Positions 1-8,783 of a stretch of DNA of 64,000 bases are shown in pieces. Location: positions 1,674,001 through 1,738,000 of the forward strand of contig NZ_UGTA01000001.1 of NCBI RefSeq assembly GCF_900454895.1, given 5' to 3'. A program made the translations under genes and the position numbers. Every line of letters starts with the position of its first letter. The stretch's first letter is position 1. The stretch comes from Phocoenobacter uteri (GTDB lineage: Bacteria; Pseudomonadota; Gammaproteobacteria; Enterobacterales; Pasteurellaceae). The notes beneath the pieces are model-generated. The model saw nothing but the letters and a program-made list of their open reading frames with translations, did no database searches and was not told the DNA's origin.

Positions 1-52
1 TAAAATCTCGTAATGTTTTTGGACAAGCGTCAGCATCTATATAAATTTTCAT
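1..52 (-). CDS. UPF0178/YaiI-family protein, N-terminal fragment cut by the window edge
   Basis: Only the first 17 codons are inside the window; translation from the ATG at 52 gives MKIYIDADACPKTLRDF. This matches the start of YaiI/UPF0178 proteins, a PIN-like family of unknown function whose N-terminus has the form (W/Y)VDADACP. An AGAAAAT stretch lies just upstream. The rest of the gene is to the left of the window, so length and integrity cannot be judged. Confidence 0.7.
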   Translation of the reverse strand, partial: MKIYIDADACPKTLRDF

Positions 53-90
53 TATTTTCTCTTACTTTTCAAAATCGCGTATATCTTAAC

Positions 91-129
91 AAAAAATAGG
101 ATAGATACCTAAAACAGTACCTATCCTAT
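91..129 (-). terminator. Intrinsic terminator of the organophosphate transporter gene
   Basis: ATAGGATAG at 96-104 pairs with CTATCCTAT at 121-129. Read on the minus strand the stem is followed by a run of six T. It lies directly after the stop of the minus-strand transporter gene that ends at 153. Confidence 0.75.
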
Positions 130-152
130 AAAATTTATTAACTAAAACTAAT

Positions 153-1481
153 TTAACTTGCTAAATGTTTATTGCGGCTACGCTGTAAAATATACACCAG
201 CACTAATAACGACGCACACACCACTGAAATGACAAATAATGTCCCGAAAAAGCCATTCCATTTAAAGTGTTCAATAATTAAAGAAAGAGGCAAACCAGCA
301 ATAGAAGCACCAATATACGCAAATAAACTTACAAAGCCCGTTGAAGCACCTGCTGCATTTTTGTGTGAGTTTTCCGCAGCTGCCATTGCGATCAAGAATT
401 GTGGTCCGAAAATAAAGAAGCCCATAAAGAAGAATAAGGCTGACATGATATAACCGTTATGAGTTGGTAATAACCACATAGAAGAGGCAACAGCAATAAT
501 GCCCACTACATAAATAATATTCATTTGGGTTCTATTACCTTTGAAGAATTTATCGGATCCCCAACCAGCAAATAACGCACCAATAAATCCGCCAACTTCA
601 AAGAAAGAGACACTCGCATTGGCTTGTAGAATATCATAACCACGCGTTTCTATGAGGTAAAGGTTACCCCAATCATTGATCCCTGTGCGTACGATATACA
701 CTAAGCAATAAGATAATGCCAATGCCCAGATAATTTTATTTTTAAAGACATAGCTTTTCAAAATTTCCCACGTAGAAAGTCCAATACCCTCACTTTCGTG
801 TTCTTTCTCTGCTTCATCGCCACGCCATTCACCCACTGTTGGTAATCCCATTGATCTTGGACGGTCACGCAAAAACACGCACAATCCTAATCCAACCACA
901 ATCGCGATAATTCCCGGAATAATCATTCCATAACGCCAGCCCCAATAAAGGGTTACCGTACCTGCAATAAGTGGAATAATTGCACCACCCAGATTATGGG
1001 ACGTATTCCAAATCGCCCACCATAAACCACGTTCATTACGAGAATACCACGTATTTAAAATCTTCGCACAAGGTGGCCAGCCCCAGCCTTGGAAGAACGC
1101 ATTGATCATCCATAGAGTAATAAACATAAAGACAGAGGAACTCAATCCAAATAGGATATTTACAACCCCTGTAATCATCAACCCAATTCCCATAAAATAG
1201 CGAGGATTTGAGCGATCACCAATAACACCAGACAGGAATTTAGACGCACCATAGGTAAGATAAAATACCGTTCCCATCATACCAATATCTGCTTTTTCTA
1301 ACCCTAAATCCGTTAGCATTGCAGGCATAACAAAGTTGAATCCTTTGCGAGTAAAATAGAAAACAGCATAACCAATATAGCTCACTATCATTAACTGTAA
1401 ACGGTAGAAGCGATAAGTTTGATCGATTTCTTCCTGTGATTTTGTTACAGGCAAATCTGGATCTTCTCTAAAAATAGCCAT
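153..1481 (-). CDS. MFS organophosphate:phosphate antiporter, UhpC/UhpT/GlpT family
   Basis: The 442-residue protein has about 12 hydrophobic segments and family signatures throughout: YFTRKGFNFVMP near residue 43, the loop motif GDRSNPRYFMG near 88, NAFFQGWGWPPCAK near 127 and WNTSHNLGGAIIP near 157. It aligns better with E. coli UhpC (sensor of glucose-6-phosphate, about 440 residues) than with UhpT. No uhpAB two-component genes are next to it, so a transporter role for a phosphorylated sugar or glycerol compound is more likely than sensing; this is inference. The start has a clear AAGGAG site. It is divergent from a DeoR-family regulator, and a perfect CRP palindrome lies in the shared promoter region, suggesting catabolite control plus a sugar-phosphate-responsive repressor. 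Confidence 0.85.
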   Translation of the reverse strand: MAIFREDPDLPVTKSQEEIDQTYRFYRLQLMIVSYIGYAVFYFTRKGFNFVMPAMLTDLGLEKADIGMMGTVFYLTYGASKFLSGVIGDRSNPRYFMGIGLMITGVVNILFGLSSSVFMFITLWMINAFFQGWGWPPCAKILNTWYSRNERGLWWAIWNTSHNLGGAIIPLIAGTVTLYWGWRYGMIIPGIIAIVVGLGLCVFLRDRPRSMGLPTVGEWRGDEAEKEHESEGIGLSTWEILKSYVFKNKIIWALALSYCLVYIVRTGINDWGNLYLIETRGYDILQANASVSFFEVGGFIGALFAGWGSDKFFKGNRTQMNIIYVVGIIAVASSMWLLPTHNGYIMSALFFFMGFFIFGPQFLIAMAAAENSHKNAAGASTGFVSLFAYIGASIAGLPLSLIIEHFKWNGFFGTLFVISVVCASLLVLVYILQRSRNKHLAS

Positions 1482-1552
1482 AGATTTCTCCTTAAATTTA
1501 TTGCGTGATTAAATTAACCTCTTCAAGTATAAAAGATAATCACCTTTAAAAA

Positions 1553-1568
1553 TGTGATTCTTATCACA
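1553..1568. promoter_or_regulatory. CRP (cAMP receptor protein) binding site
   Basis: TGTGATTCTTATCACA is a perfect match to TGTGA-N6-TCACA, with flanks extending the dyad (AAATGTGAT/ATCACATTT). It is about 72 bp upstream of the transporter start and 110 bp upstream of the DeoR-family gene, so it could act on either promoter; distance favours the transporter. Confidence 0.8.
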
Positions 1569-1678
1569 TTTCTGATCATTTATTTCACAAAAACAAGCTA
1601 AGCAACCGATTTCTATTTTCAATTTTTCGCAATTTATAAGATAATGATTTTAGTGTATAAAGTATTAAGGTTTATATA

Positions 1679-2428
1679 ATGAGTAAAGTAAATTCTCGAA
1701 TTCAGCAACTTAATTTCTTACTAAAAAAAATGGATAAAATCCATTTACGTGATGCGGCTGAAATCTTAAATGTTTCAGAAATGACAATTCGACGAGATTT
1801 GAGTACTGATTCAAGTTCCGTAACCCTGTTAGGGGGATATATTGTTAAATCCCCTCAGAACAATCATCAAAATAACTATGTTATCTTAGAACAAGAAACC
1901 AAGAATATTGCGGAAAAAATGTATGTGGGCAAATTGGCCGCATCTCAAATTGTAGAAAATGATGTGGTTTTCTTTGATACGGGTTCTACAATTCCTTTTA
2001 TTGCCTCTCAAATTCCTCGCTCACTAAAATTTACGGCTATTTGTTGCTCAATAAATACATTTTTAATTTTACAAGAATATCCTTACTGTGAACTGATTTT
2101 ATGTGGGGGAAGTTACTCTCGTCATAACAACGCATTAAGTCCTATTAGTTTATCCAATGAACTAGACAATATTTGTACCACAAAAGCTTTTATTTCCACA
2201 GCGGGTGTAAGTCAATCAAAAGGAATAACCTGTTGTTATTTTGATGAAGTGCAAACCAAACGCAAAGCAATGAATAAAACAGAAAAAAGTATTTTAGTTT
2301 TTGAACATTCCAAAATAGAAAAAACGCATCAGGCTTATATTTGCCCATTAAATAGTTTCGATCAAATCATTACTGATCAACCTCTTCCTGAAACGTTTGA
2401 TACCACAGACATTGATGTACTTCTGTAA
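1679..2428 (+). CDS. DeoR-family transcriptional regulator
   Basis: A 249-residue protein of typical DeoR length. The N-terminal winged helix-turn-helix spans about residues 5-55, with the recognition helix EMTIRRDL and the following LLGGYI strand. The C-terminal sugar-phosphate-sensing domain has the expected FFDTGSTIPFIA (near 98) and LCGGSYSRHNNAL (near 141) motifs. An AAGG lies about ten bases before the ATG. Divergence from the organophosphate transporter suggests it controls that gene in response to a sugar phosphate. The inducer cannot be deduced. Confidence 0.85.
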   Translation: MSKVNSRIQQLNFLLKKMDKIHLRDAAEILNVSEMTIRRDLSTDSSSVTLLGGYIVKSPQNNHQNNYVILEQETKNIAEKMYVGKLAASQIVENDVVFFDTGSTIPFIASQIPRSLKFTAICCSINTFLILQEYPYCELILCGGSYSRHNNALSPISLSNELDNICTTKAFISTAGVSQSKGITCCYFDEVQTKRKAMNKTEKSILVFEHSKIEKTHQAYICPLNSFDQIITDQPLPETFDTTDIDVLL

Positions 2429-2432
2429 CTCA

Positions 2433-2466
2433 CAACAAGCAGTTTTATGCGATAAACTGCTTGTTG
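2433..2466. terminator. Bidirectional terminator between the DeoR-family gene and kdsC
   Basis: CAACAAGCAGTTT at 2433-2445 pairs with AAACTGCTTGTTG at 2454-2466, a 13-bp perfect stem with a short loop between two convergent genes. The following TTT is short on the plus strand. Confidence 0.7.
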
Positions 2467-2475
2467 CTTTATCCG

Positions 2476-3015
2476 TTATTGTGCCATTTGATCGACCACT
2501 TTCATAAAACCATCTGCGGTACTATAAACATCTTCCTTACCCTGTGAAAGTAACAACATATCAGACAGCTCACGAAACGCACCTTGCCCACCCGCTTTTT
2601 TAAGAATTAAATCCGCTTGTTTTTTAATATAATCAGGTGCATCAGCTACGGCAACCGCCAAGCCACAAATCTCGAAGGCAGGTAAATCTAGGGTATCATC
2701 ACCAATATAAGCGGTTTCTTCTGGAGTGACGCCTGCTTGCTCAATAAGTTGTAAACACGCGGTGCGTTTTTCCATTTTTCCTAACAAAAAATAAGGTATT
2801 TTTAATACATCAATGCGTTTACGTAATAATGGCGAATCGCCACCTGACAGTACCGCGACCTTCGTGCCTGTAGTTAATAACATTTTTATGCCTAACCCGT
2901 CTTGCACGTGGAATTTTTTTAAAACCTCACCTTCTGCACTGTAATAAAGTCCGCCGTCTGTTAAGACACCATCGACATCGGTAATCACTAATTTAATTTT
3001 TGCTAATTCTTTCAT
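2476..3015 (-). CDS. kdsC: 3-deoxy-D-manno-octulosonate 8-phosphate phosphatase
   Basis: KdsC removes phosphate from KDO-8-P in the cytoplasm, supplying KDO for the lipopolysaccharide inner core. The 179-residue length fits the family of cap-less tetrameric HAD phosphatases. Motif I DVDGVLTDG (nucleophile and acid Asp at about 13 and 15), motif II VLSGGDS near 58 and motif IV IGDDTLDLPAF near 106 are intact. It is transcribed alone, convergent with the DeoR-family gene and divergent from yggS. Confidence 0.95.
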   Translation of the reverse strand: MKELAKIKLVITDVDGVLTDGGLYYSAEGEVLKKFHVQDGLGIKMLLTTGTKVAVLSGGDSPLLRKRIDVLKIPYFLLGKMEKRTACLQLIEQAGVTPEETAYIGDDTLDLPAFEICGLAVAVADAPDYIKKQADLILKKAGGQGAFRELSDMLLLSQGKEDVYSTADGFMKVVDQMAQ

Positions 3016-3086
3016 CTTTTCTCTATTGATTTAAATAATATTGCATTTTAATATGGTCAAGATTATAGCTTATTTTAGGAGTAAAT

Positions 3087-3770
3087 ATGTCTATCGAACA
3101 AAATTTAACGAGCATTAAACAGCAAATTTGTAAATTTTCACAAAAATATGACCGCTTGGATCACGAAGTAAAACTACTTGCCGTAACCAAAACAAAACCT
3201 GTTACGGACATTGAGCAAGCCATTGCGTGCGGACAGCGTGCTTTTGGGGAAAATTATGTGCAAGAAGGCGTAGAAAAAATTGCTTATTTTCAAAATAACA
3301 AGGATCTTGAATGGCATTTTATCGGCACATTGCAATCGAAAAAGACCCGCTTAGTAGCTGAAAATTTTGATTGGGTACAAACCCTTGATCGTTTAAAAGT
3401 GGCGACTCGCCTAAATGAACAACGTCCAGAACAACTTGCACCATTGAATGTGTTAATCCAAATTAACATTAGTGATGAAGACTCAAAATCAGGAATTGAG
3501 CCAAGTGAAATGCTTGCTCTTGCCGATGAAATTATGCAATTACCTCGTTTAAAATTGCGTGGTTTGATGGCAATCCCAAAATCAGAAACAGAGCTAGAGA
3601 AACAAAAAATCGCATTAGCCCAAATGAAAGCCCTATTTGACATGTTACAGCAGAAATACCCAGATATTGACACCCTTTCAATGGGAATGAGTGGCGATAT
3701 GCAAAGTGCGATTGAATGTGGTTCAACAATGGTACGCATTGGAAGTGCAATTTTTGGGGCAAGAAATTAA
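3087..3770 (+). CDS. yggS: PLP homeostasis protein, YggS/PLPBP family
   Basis: The 227-residue protein is a single-domain TIM barrel related to the N-terminal domain of alanine racemase. It binds pyridoxal 5'-phosphate but has no known catalytic role; it buffers PLP and affects amino-acid balance. The PLP lysine lies in LLAVTKTKP (Lys35). AFGENYVQE, WHFIGTLQSKK, LRGLMAIP and LSMGMSGDM follow in family order. AGGAG precedes the ATG. rsgA follows 48 bp downstream and may be cotranscribed. Confidence 0.93.
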   Translation: MSIEQNLTSIKQQICKFSQKYDRLDHEVKLLAVTKTKPVTDIEQAIACGQRAFGENYVQEGVEKIAYFQNNKDLEWHFIGTLQSKKTRLVAENFDWVQTLDRLKVATRLNEQRPEQLAPLNVLIQINISDEDSKSGIEPSEMLALADEIMQLPRLKLRGLMAIPKSETELEKQKIALAQMKALFDMLQQKYPDIDTLSMGMSGDMQSAIECGSTMVRIGSAIFGARN

Positions 3771-3818
3771 CACTTAGGTTATAATCTAACAAAATTTATT
3801 ATTTATCAGGTATTCCTT

Positions 3819-4850
3819 TTGGCTAAACAACGCAAACTTACACAAAATCAAAAACGCCGTATTCAGTCTAATCATCATAAAAAGATCCACAAGAAAGAGT
3901 TGGAATGGCAAGATGAAATGCTCGGTGAAACCGAAAATGGCTTAATTGTCGCACGCCACGCGAAACACGCAGATGTAGAAACTGAAAATGGCGAAATTTT
4001 CCGCTGTAATTTACGTCGCACTTTAAAATCTGTGGTAGTGGGCGATAAAGTCTCGTGGCGAAAAGGCAGTGAACAGTTGCAAGGTATTAGTGGTGTGATT
4101 GAAGCAATTTATCCACGCACCAACGAACTTTCTCGCCCTGACTATTATGACGGTATTAAAGTAATGGCAGCCAATATCGATCAAATTATTATTGTGTCTG
4201 CGGTCTTGCCCGAGCTTTCATTAAACATTATCGACCGCTATTTAGTGATTTGTGAAAATGCCAGAATTCCCGCGTTAATCGTCCTAAATAAAATTGATTT
4301 ATTAGATGATAACGCACGCCAAGAGGTGGAAAAACAGCTCGATATTTACCGAAAAATTGGTTACAACACCCTCTGCTTATCTGCTCAAACTGGAGAAGGA
4401 ATGGCACAATTAGACGATTATTTATCACAGGGTACATCAATTTTTGTAGGGCAATCAGGGGTAGGGAAATCAAGCCTCATTAACCAAATCTTACCTGAAA
4501 CCCAAGCGGTCACAAATGAAGTGAGCAGTAACTCAGGGCTAGGACAACACACCACCACCTCATCGTGCTTATACCGTTTACCACAAGGGGGCAAGCTGAT
4601 TGACTCGCCGGGAATTCGTGAATTTGGTTTATGGCATTTAGAAACCGAACAAATCACACAAGGCTATATCGAATTTCAATCTGTGTTAGGGCTTTGTAAA
4701 TTCCGTGATTGCAAACACAACACCGATCCAAGCTGTGCCATTCGAGAAGCGATGGAAGAAGGCAAAATCGACCGCACTCGCTTTGAAAACTATCACCGTT
4801 TAATTGAAAGTAGCAAAGAAGTGAAAGGGCAACGCTTCTTTAAAATATAA
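3819..4850 (+). CDS. rsgA: Small-subunit ribosome biogenesis GTPase RsgA (TTG start)
   Basis: RsgA is a circularly permuted GTPase that assists late 30S maturation and is stimulated by the ribosome. In the 343 residues the GTPase motifs occur in permuted order: NKIDLL (G4) near 158, GQSGVGKSSLINQ (G1) near 210, then DSPGIREFG (G3) near 263. A C-terminal zinc-binding segment follows (CKFRDCKHNTDPSC, near 292-307). The N-terminus, basic and rich in Lys/Arg, leads into an OB fold. No ATG is available; the TTG at 3819 has AGG upstream and its product starts like orthologues, which also commonly use TTG. Confidence 0.94.
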   Translation: MAKQRKLTQNQKRRIQSNHHKKIHKKELEWQDEMLGETENGLIVARHAKHADVETENGEIFRCNLRRTLKSVVVGDKVSWRKGSEQLQGISGVIEAIYPRTNELSRPDYYDGIKVMAANIDQIIIVSAVLPELSLNIIDRYLVICENARIPALIVLNKIDLLDDNARQEVEKQLDIYRKIGYNTLCLSAQTGEGMAQLDDYLSQGTSIFVGQSGVGKSSLINQILPETQAVTNEVSSNSGLGQHTTTSSCLYRLPQGGKLIDSPGIREFGLWHLETEQITQGYIEFQSVLGLCKFRDCKHNTDPSCAIREAMEEGKIDRTRFENYHRLIESSKEVKGQRFFKI

Positions 4851-4858
4851 TTTTTTTA

Positions 4859-4892
4859 ATTTAGCTATTCTACTATCACTGAATAGCTAAAT
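4859..4892. terminator. Stem-loop after rsgA, probable transcript end
   Basis: ATTTAGCTATTC at 4859-4870 pairs perfectly with GAATAGCTAAAT at 4881-4892. It starts about 8 bases after the rsgA stop. No T-run follows, so it may stabilise a 3' end rather than terminate. Confidence 0.45.
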
Positions 4893-5090
4893 TATCAGCT
4901 CGCTGTCATTGTTTCTCATCTTATCATCACAAAACACAACGCTATTCAATCCAAGTATAAAAAACTGTCTCATATTTTTAATACAATAAACGTACAATTT
5001 ATAAAAACGAAAACCGCCGATAACATCTACCCCTACAGCTCAAAAAATGCGATAATGATCAACATTTTTTAAAATTATTGTGGGAATAAA

Positions 5091-5669
5091 GTGGATTATA
5101 TTTTATTGATAATCAGTACGGCGTTGATCAACAACTTTGTACTGGTTAAGTTTTTAGGGCTTTGTCCTTTTATGGGCGTGTCTAAAAAAGTGGAAACAGC
5201 GATTGGTATGGGGTTTGCGACAACCTTTGTGCTAACGGTTGCCTCGCTTTCTGCGTATTTAATTGATAGCTACATTCTTGCCCCTTTAAACGCCCAATTT
5301 TTGCGTACCCTTGCCTTTATTCTAATTATTGCGGTTATCGTGCAATTAACGGAAATGATTGTGCATAAAACTAGCCCAACGCTTTATCGTTTATTGGGCA
5401 TTTACTTACCCTTAATTACCACAAACTGTGCGGTGTTGGGTGTGGCATTGTTAAATGTTAATCTTGCCCACAACCTAGTGGAATCCGTGTTATATGGTTT
5501 TGGTGCTGCCTTAGGTTTCTCATTGGTATTAGTCTTATTCGCTGCATTGCGTGAACGTTTAGCCAATGCGGACGTGCCGAAAGTGTTTCAAGGTGCGTCT
5601 ATTGCCTTGATTACCGCAGGGTTAATGTCTCTCGCCTTTATGGGCTTTACTGGATTGGTTAGAATCTGA
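5091..5669 (+). CDS. rsxA: Rsx/Rnf electron transport complex subunit A (GTG start)
   Basis: First gene of a six-gene rsxABCDGE operon encoding a membrane ion-translocating ferredoxin/NADH oxidoreductase; in E. coli the complex keeps SoxR reduced. RsxA is an all-membrane subunit of 192 residues with about six helices and half-helices, including ALINNFVLVKFLGLCPFMG near 12 and LLGIYLPLITTNCAVLG near 101; the cysteines in these two inverted segments bind an iron-sulfur cluster in the membrane core. GTG at 5091 follows a GGGAA site. Confidence 0.95.
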   Translation: MDYILLIISTALINNFVLVKFLGLCPFMGVSKKVETAIGMGFATTFVLTVASLSAYLIDSYILAPLNAQFLRTLAFILIIAVIVQLTEMIVHKTSPTLYRLLGIYLPLITTNCAVLGVALLNVNLAHNLVESVLYGFGAALGFSLVLVLFAALRERLANADVPKVFQGASIALITAGLMSLAFMGFTGLVRI

Positions 5670-6256
5670 TGACAACTTATAGCGTAATTATTATTTTAAC
5701 GATGATTGCCCTGATTGTAGGGGCAATGCTTGGCTATGCGTCAATCAAATTAAAAGTTGAAGCCGATCCTATTGTTGAAAAAATTGATACCATTCTGCCA
5801 CAAAGTCAGTGCGGACAATGTGGCTATCCGGGGTGTAAACCTTATGCTGAGGCAGTCGCAAATGGCGATGACATCACAAAATGTGTACCCGGTGGACAGC
5901 CTTTAATCATCAAAATTGCCGATTTAATGGGAGTTGAACCGCCAGAAATGGACGGCGAAGCTGCCCCAGAAGAAATGGTGGCTTTTATTGATGAAAATAT
6001 GTGTATTGGTTGCACCAAGTGTATTCAGGCTTGCCCTGTGGACGCGATTATTGGCACAAATAAAGCAATGCACACCATTATTCCTGATTTATGCACGGGC
6101 TGTGAGCTGTGCGTCGCCCCTTGCCCGACCGATTGTATTAAAATGATAAAATCTAAACAAGCGATTAAAAATAAACCACGAAAATTTGATGAAAATTTAA
6201 TAATCCCAATCATCAACATTTCAGATAATCCGACGGAGTTCCACAATGAAAAATAG
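5669..6256 (+). CDS. rsxB: Rsx/Rnf complex subunit B, ferredoxin-type iron-sulfur protein
   Basis: The 195-residue protein has an N-terminal membrane anchor (residues 6-26), a 4Fe-4S domain with CGQCGYPGCKPYAEA near 48 and two ferredoxin-type clusters, CIGCTKCIQACP and CTGCELCVAPCP. It relays electrons between RsxC and the membrane subunits. The ATG overlaps the rsxA stop by one base (TGATG), indicating translational coupling. Confidence 0.95.
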   Translation: MTTYSVIIILTMIALIVGAMLGYASIKLKVEADPIVEKIDTILPQSQCGQCGYPGCKPYAEAVANGDDITKCVPGGQPLIIKIADLMGVEPPEMDGEAAPEEMVAFIDENMCIGCTKCIQACPVDAIIGTNKAMHTIIPDLCTGCELCVAPCPTDCIKMIKSKQAIKNKPRKFDENLIIPIINISDNPTEFHNEK

Positions 6257-8783
6257 TGCGATTGAGCGTATCCGTCAGAATAAATTATGGGACTTTCCGG
6301 GTGGAATTCATCCCCCTGAAATGAAATCACAATCTAATCAAACCCCGATTAGACACCTTGCTCTGCCTGATTATTTTTATGTGCCAGTCGTGCAACATTC
6401 CGGCTCAGCAGGGGATATTATCGTCAAAGAAGGCGATCAGGTTTTAAAAGGACAACCCTTAACCAAAGGCAATAATTTCCGCCAATTACCAGTGCATTCG
6501 CCAACATCTGGGCGTGTAATGGCTATCGGCGAGCATATCTCAACCAATGCGAAAGCGTTACCTGAATTGACCATTGTTATCAAAGCGGACGGCAAAGATG
6601 AATGGGCAAAACGCAATCCAATCGCAGATTATACTCAATATGATAGCGGTGCGATTATTGAGAAAATTTACCAAAAAGGCGTGGCGGGCTTAGGCGGTGC
6701 GGTATTTTCTACCTCATCAAAATTAAATTATGCGACCAATCGTTGTGAGCTACTGATAATCAACGGGGCGGAATGCGAGCCTTATATCACTTGCGATGAC
6801 CGTTTAATGCAGGATTACACCGCCGAGTTAATGCAAGGGATTGAAATTCTGCAACACGTTTTACAGCCTAAAGAAGTGGTCATTGCGATTGAAGACAACA
6901 AACCGAACGCCATTCAAGCGGTCAAATTTGCATTAAAAAATACCAAAAATATTCAGTTACGCGTGATACCGACAAAATATCCATCAGGTGCGTCGGATCA
7001 ATTAGTACAAATCTTAACAGGGCTTGAAATTCCACAGGGCAAGCGAACCATTGAAATGGGGATCGTAATGCACAATGTGGGAACGGCTTATGCGGTAAAA
7101 CGTGCCGTGATTGATGATGAAGCCTTGATTGAGCGAGTCGTAACCCTAACGGGTAATCGCATTGGGCAAAAAGGCAACGTATGGGCAAGATTAGGTACGC
7201 CATTAAATCATTTGCTAGAACAGGTACAATTTGAAGAAAGCAAATGCTTCCCCGTGTTAATCGGTGGACCGTTAATGGGCTTCAGTGTACCAACCTTACA
7301 AGTGCCAGTAACCAAAACCGTAAACTGTATTATCGCCCCAAATGTAGATGAATACAGCGATGAAGAATTAGAGCGAAACTGTATCCGTTGTTCAAGTTGC
7401 TCCGACGCTTGCCCAATTGGTTTATTGCCACAACAGCTTTACTGGTATTCTCGTGCCAAAGACCACGAAAAAGCCAAAGCTTACAATTTGGACGCTTGTA
7501 TTGAATGTGGCGTGTGTGCTTTTGTGTGTCCAAGTAACATTCCATTGGTGCAATATTTCCGTGATGAAAAAGCAGAAATTGCCGAAATTGAGCGTAAAGA
7601 ACAAAAAGCTATCGAGGCAAAACAGCGTTTTGAAGCCCGTGAAGCACGCTTACAAAAAGAGAAAGAAGAACGAGAAAAACGTATTCAAGAGGCGGCAGAT
7701 AAACGCCGAGAAACCATTGCGACCCAGCAAGGCGAAGATCCTGTTGCCGCTGCTCTTGCACGCTTAAAAGCGAAAAAAGAACAACATCAAAAAGTTGAAA
7801 TTAAGGCGATCAAAACCACGATTTCAGGCGAACCTGATAACAGTGAATTGATGGCACAACGCAAAGCTCGACGCTTAGCTAAACAGCAAGAAAAAGAGCA
7901 ACAAGCGGTCACTTTTAATCAAGAATTTACAAAAACAGAAAATTCTCAGACTGAAACGGATCCTCGTAAATTAGCTGTCGCACAAGCATTGGCACGAGCC
8001 AAAGCGAAGAAAGAGGCTCAGCAACAAGCGGCCACTTTTGATCAAGAATTTGCAAAAACCGAAAATTCTCAGGCTGAAACGGATCCGCGTAAATTAGCAG
8101 TGGCACAAGCAATCGCACGAGCCAAGGCGAAAAAAGAGAGTCAGCAACAAGCGGTGAATTCTGATCAAGAATTTGCAAAAAATGAAAATTCTCAGGTCGA
8201 AACCGATCCGCGTAAATTAGCGGTGGCACAAGCAATCGCACGAGCCAAGGCGAAAAAAGAGAGTCAGCAACAAGCGGTGAATTCTGATCAAGAATTTGCA
8301 AAAACCGAAAGTTCTCAAACTGAGACTGAACCGCGAAAATTAGCCGTCGCACAAGCAATCGCACGAGCCAAAGCAAAGAAAGAGGCTCAGCAACAAGCGG
8401 TCACTTTTGATCAAGAATTTACAAAAAATGAAAATTCTCAAGCTGAAACTGATCCGCGTAAATTAGCTGTGGCACAAGCGATTGCACGAGCCAAAGCGAA
8501 AAAAGAGGCTCAGCAACAAGCGGTTAATTCTGATCAAGAATTTGCAAAAAATGAAAATTCACAAGCTGAGACTGATCCGCGTAAATTAGCTGTGGCACAA
8601 GCGATCGCACGAGCCAAAGCGAAAAAAGAGGCTCAGCAACAAGCGGTGAATTCTGATCAAGAATTTGCAAAAATAGAAAATTCTCAAGCTGAAACTGATC
8701 CGCGTAAATTAGCGGTGGCACAAGCGATCGCACGAGCCAAAGCAAAAAAAGAAGCACAACAGAAGGAAAATAATAATGTTTAA
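6246..8783 (+). CDS. rsxC: Rsx/Rnf complex subunit C with a long C-terminal repeat tail
   Basis: RsxC is the peripheral NADH/FMN- and cluster-binding subunit. Residues 1-450 hold the conserved core: a Rossmann-like segment with INGAECEPYITCDDR near 175, a SLBB-type region, then two 4Fe-4S motifs, CIRCSSCSDACP near 380 and CIECGVCAFVCP near 419. From about 450 the chain becomes charged and Ala/Lys/Glu/Gln-rich, presumably coiled or disordered. Seven near-identical 41-residue repeats then run to the C-terminus. At 845 residues it is about 100 longer than the 740-residue E. coli protein, because of the repeats. It overlaps rsxB by 11 bp and rsxD by 8 bp. Confidence 0.95.
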   Translation: MKNSAIERIRQNKLWDFPGGIHPPEMKSQSNQTPIRHLALPDYFYVPVVQHSGSAGDIIVKEGDQVLKGQPLTKGNNFRQLPVHSPTSGRVMAIGEHISTNAKALPELTIVIKADGKDEWAKRNPIADYTQYDSGAIIEKIYQKGVAGLGGAVFSTSSKLNYATNRCELLIINGAECEPYITCDDRLMQDYTAELMQGIEILQHVLQPKEVVIAIEDNKPNAIQAVKFALKNTKNIQLRVIPTKYPSGASDQLVQILTGLEIPQGKRTIEMGIVMHNVGTAYAVKRAVIDDEALIERVVTLTGNRIGQKGNVWARLGTPLNHLLEQVQFEESKCFPVLIGGPLMGFSVPTLQVPVTKTVNCIIAPNVDEYSDEELERNCIRCSSCSDACPIGLLPQQLYWYSRAKDHEKAKAYNLDACIECGVCAFVCPSNIPLVQYFRDEKAEIAEIERKEQKAIEAKQRFEAREARLQKEKEEREKRIQEAADKRRETIATQQGEDPVAAALARLKAKKEQHQKVEIKAIKTTISGEPDNSELMAQRKARRLAKQQEKEQQAVTFNQEFTKTENSQTETDPRKLAVAQALARAKAKKEAQQQAATFDQEFAKTENSQAETDPRKLAVAQAIARAKAKKESQQQAVNSDQEFAKNENSQVETDPRKLAVAQAIARAKAKKESQQQAVNSDQEFAKTESSQTETEPRKLAVAQAIARAKAKKEAQQQAVTFDQEFTKNENSQAETDPRKLAVAQAIARAKAKKEAQQQAVNSDQEFAKNENSQAETDPRKLAVAQAIARAKAKKEAQQQAVNSDQEFAKIENSQAETDPRKLAVAQAIARAKAKKEAQQKENNNV
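7901..8761 (+). repeat. Seven 123-bp tandem repeats inside rsxC, each containing a DNA uptake sequence core
   Basis: The uptake core ACAAGCGGT, or a one-base variant, starts at 7901, 8024, 8147, 8270, 8393, 8516 and 8639, exactly 123 bp apart. The second copy reads ACAAGCGGC. Each core is followed about 14 bp later by ATTTGCAAA or a close variant, the second element of the A. pleuropneumoniae-type signal. The unit encodes 41 residues: DPRKLAVAQAIARAKAKKE, then QQQAV (encoded by the uptake core), then a variable acidic spacer. Units differ mainly in the spacer (TF/NS, TK/AK, KT/KN/KI). Confidence 0.95.

Noticed and set aside
3290..3739. 149-codon frame opposite yggS
   Set aside because: yggS on the plus strand has full family motifs; the opposite frame has none and no ribosome site.
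5051..5068. GATAATGAT followed by CAACATTT upstream of rsxA, resembling half of a Fur box
   Set aside because: Only one hexamer-rich half matches; the other half is poor, so iron regulation is not claimed.
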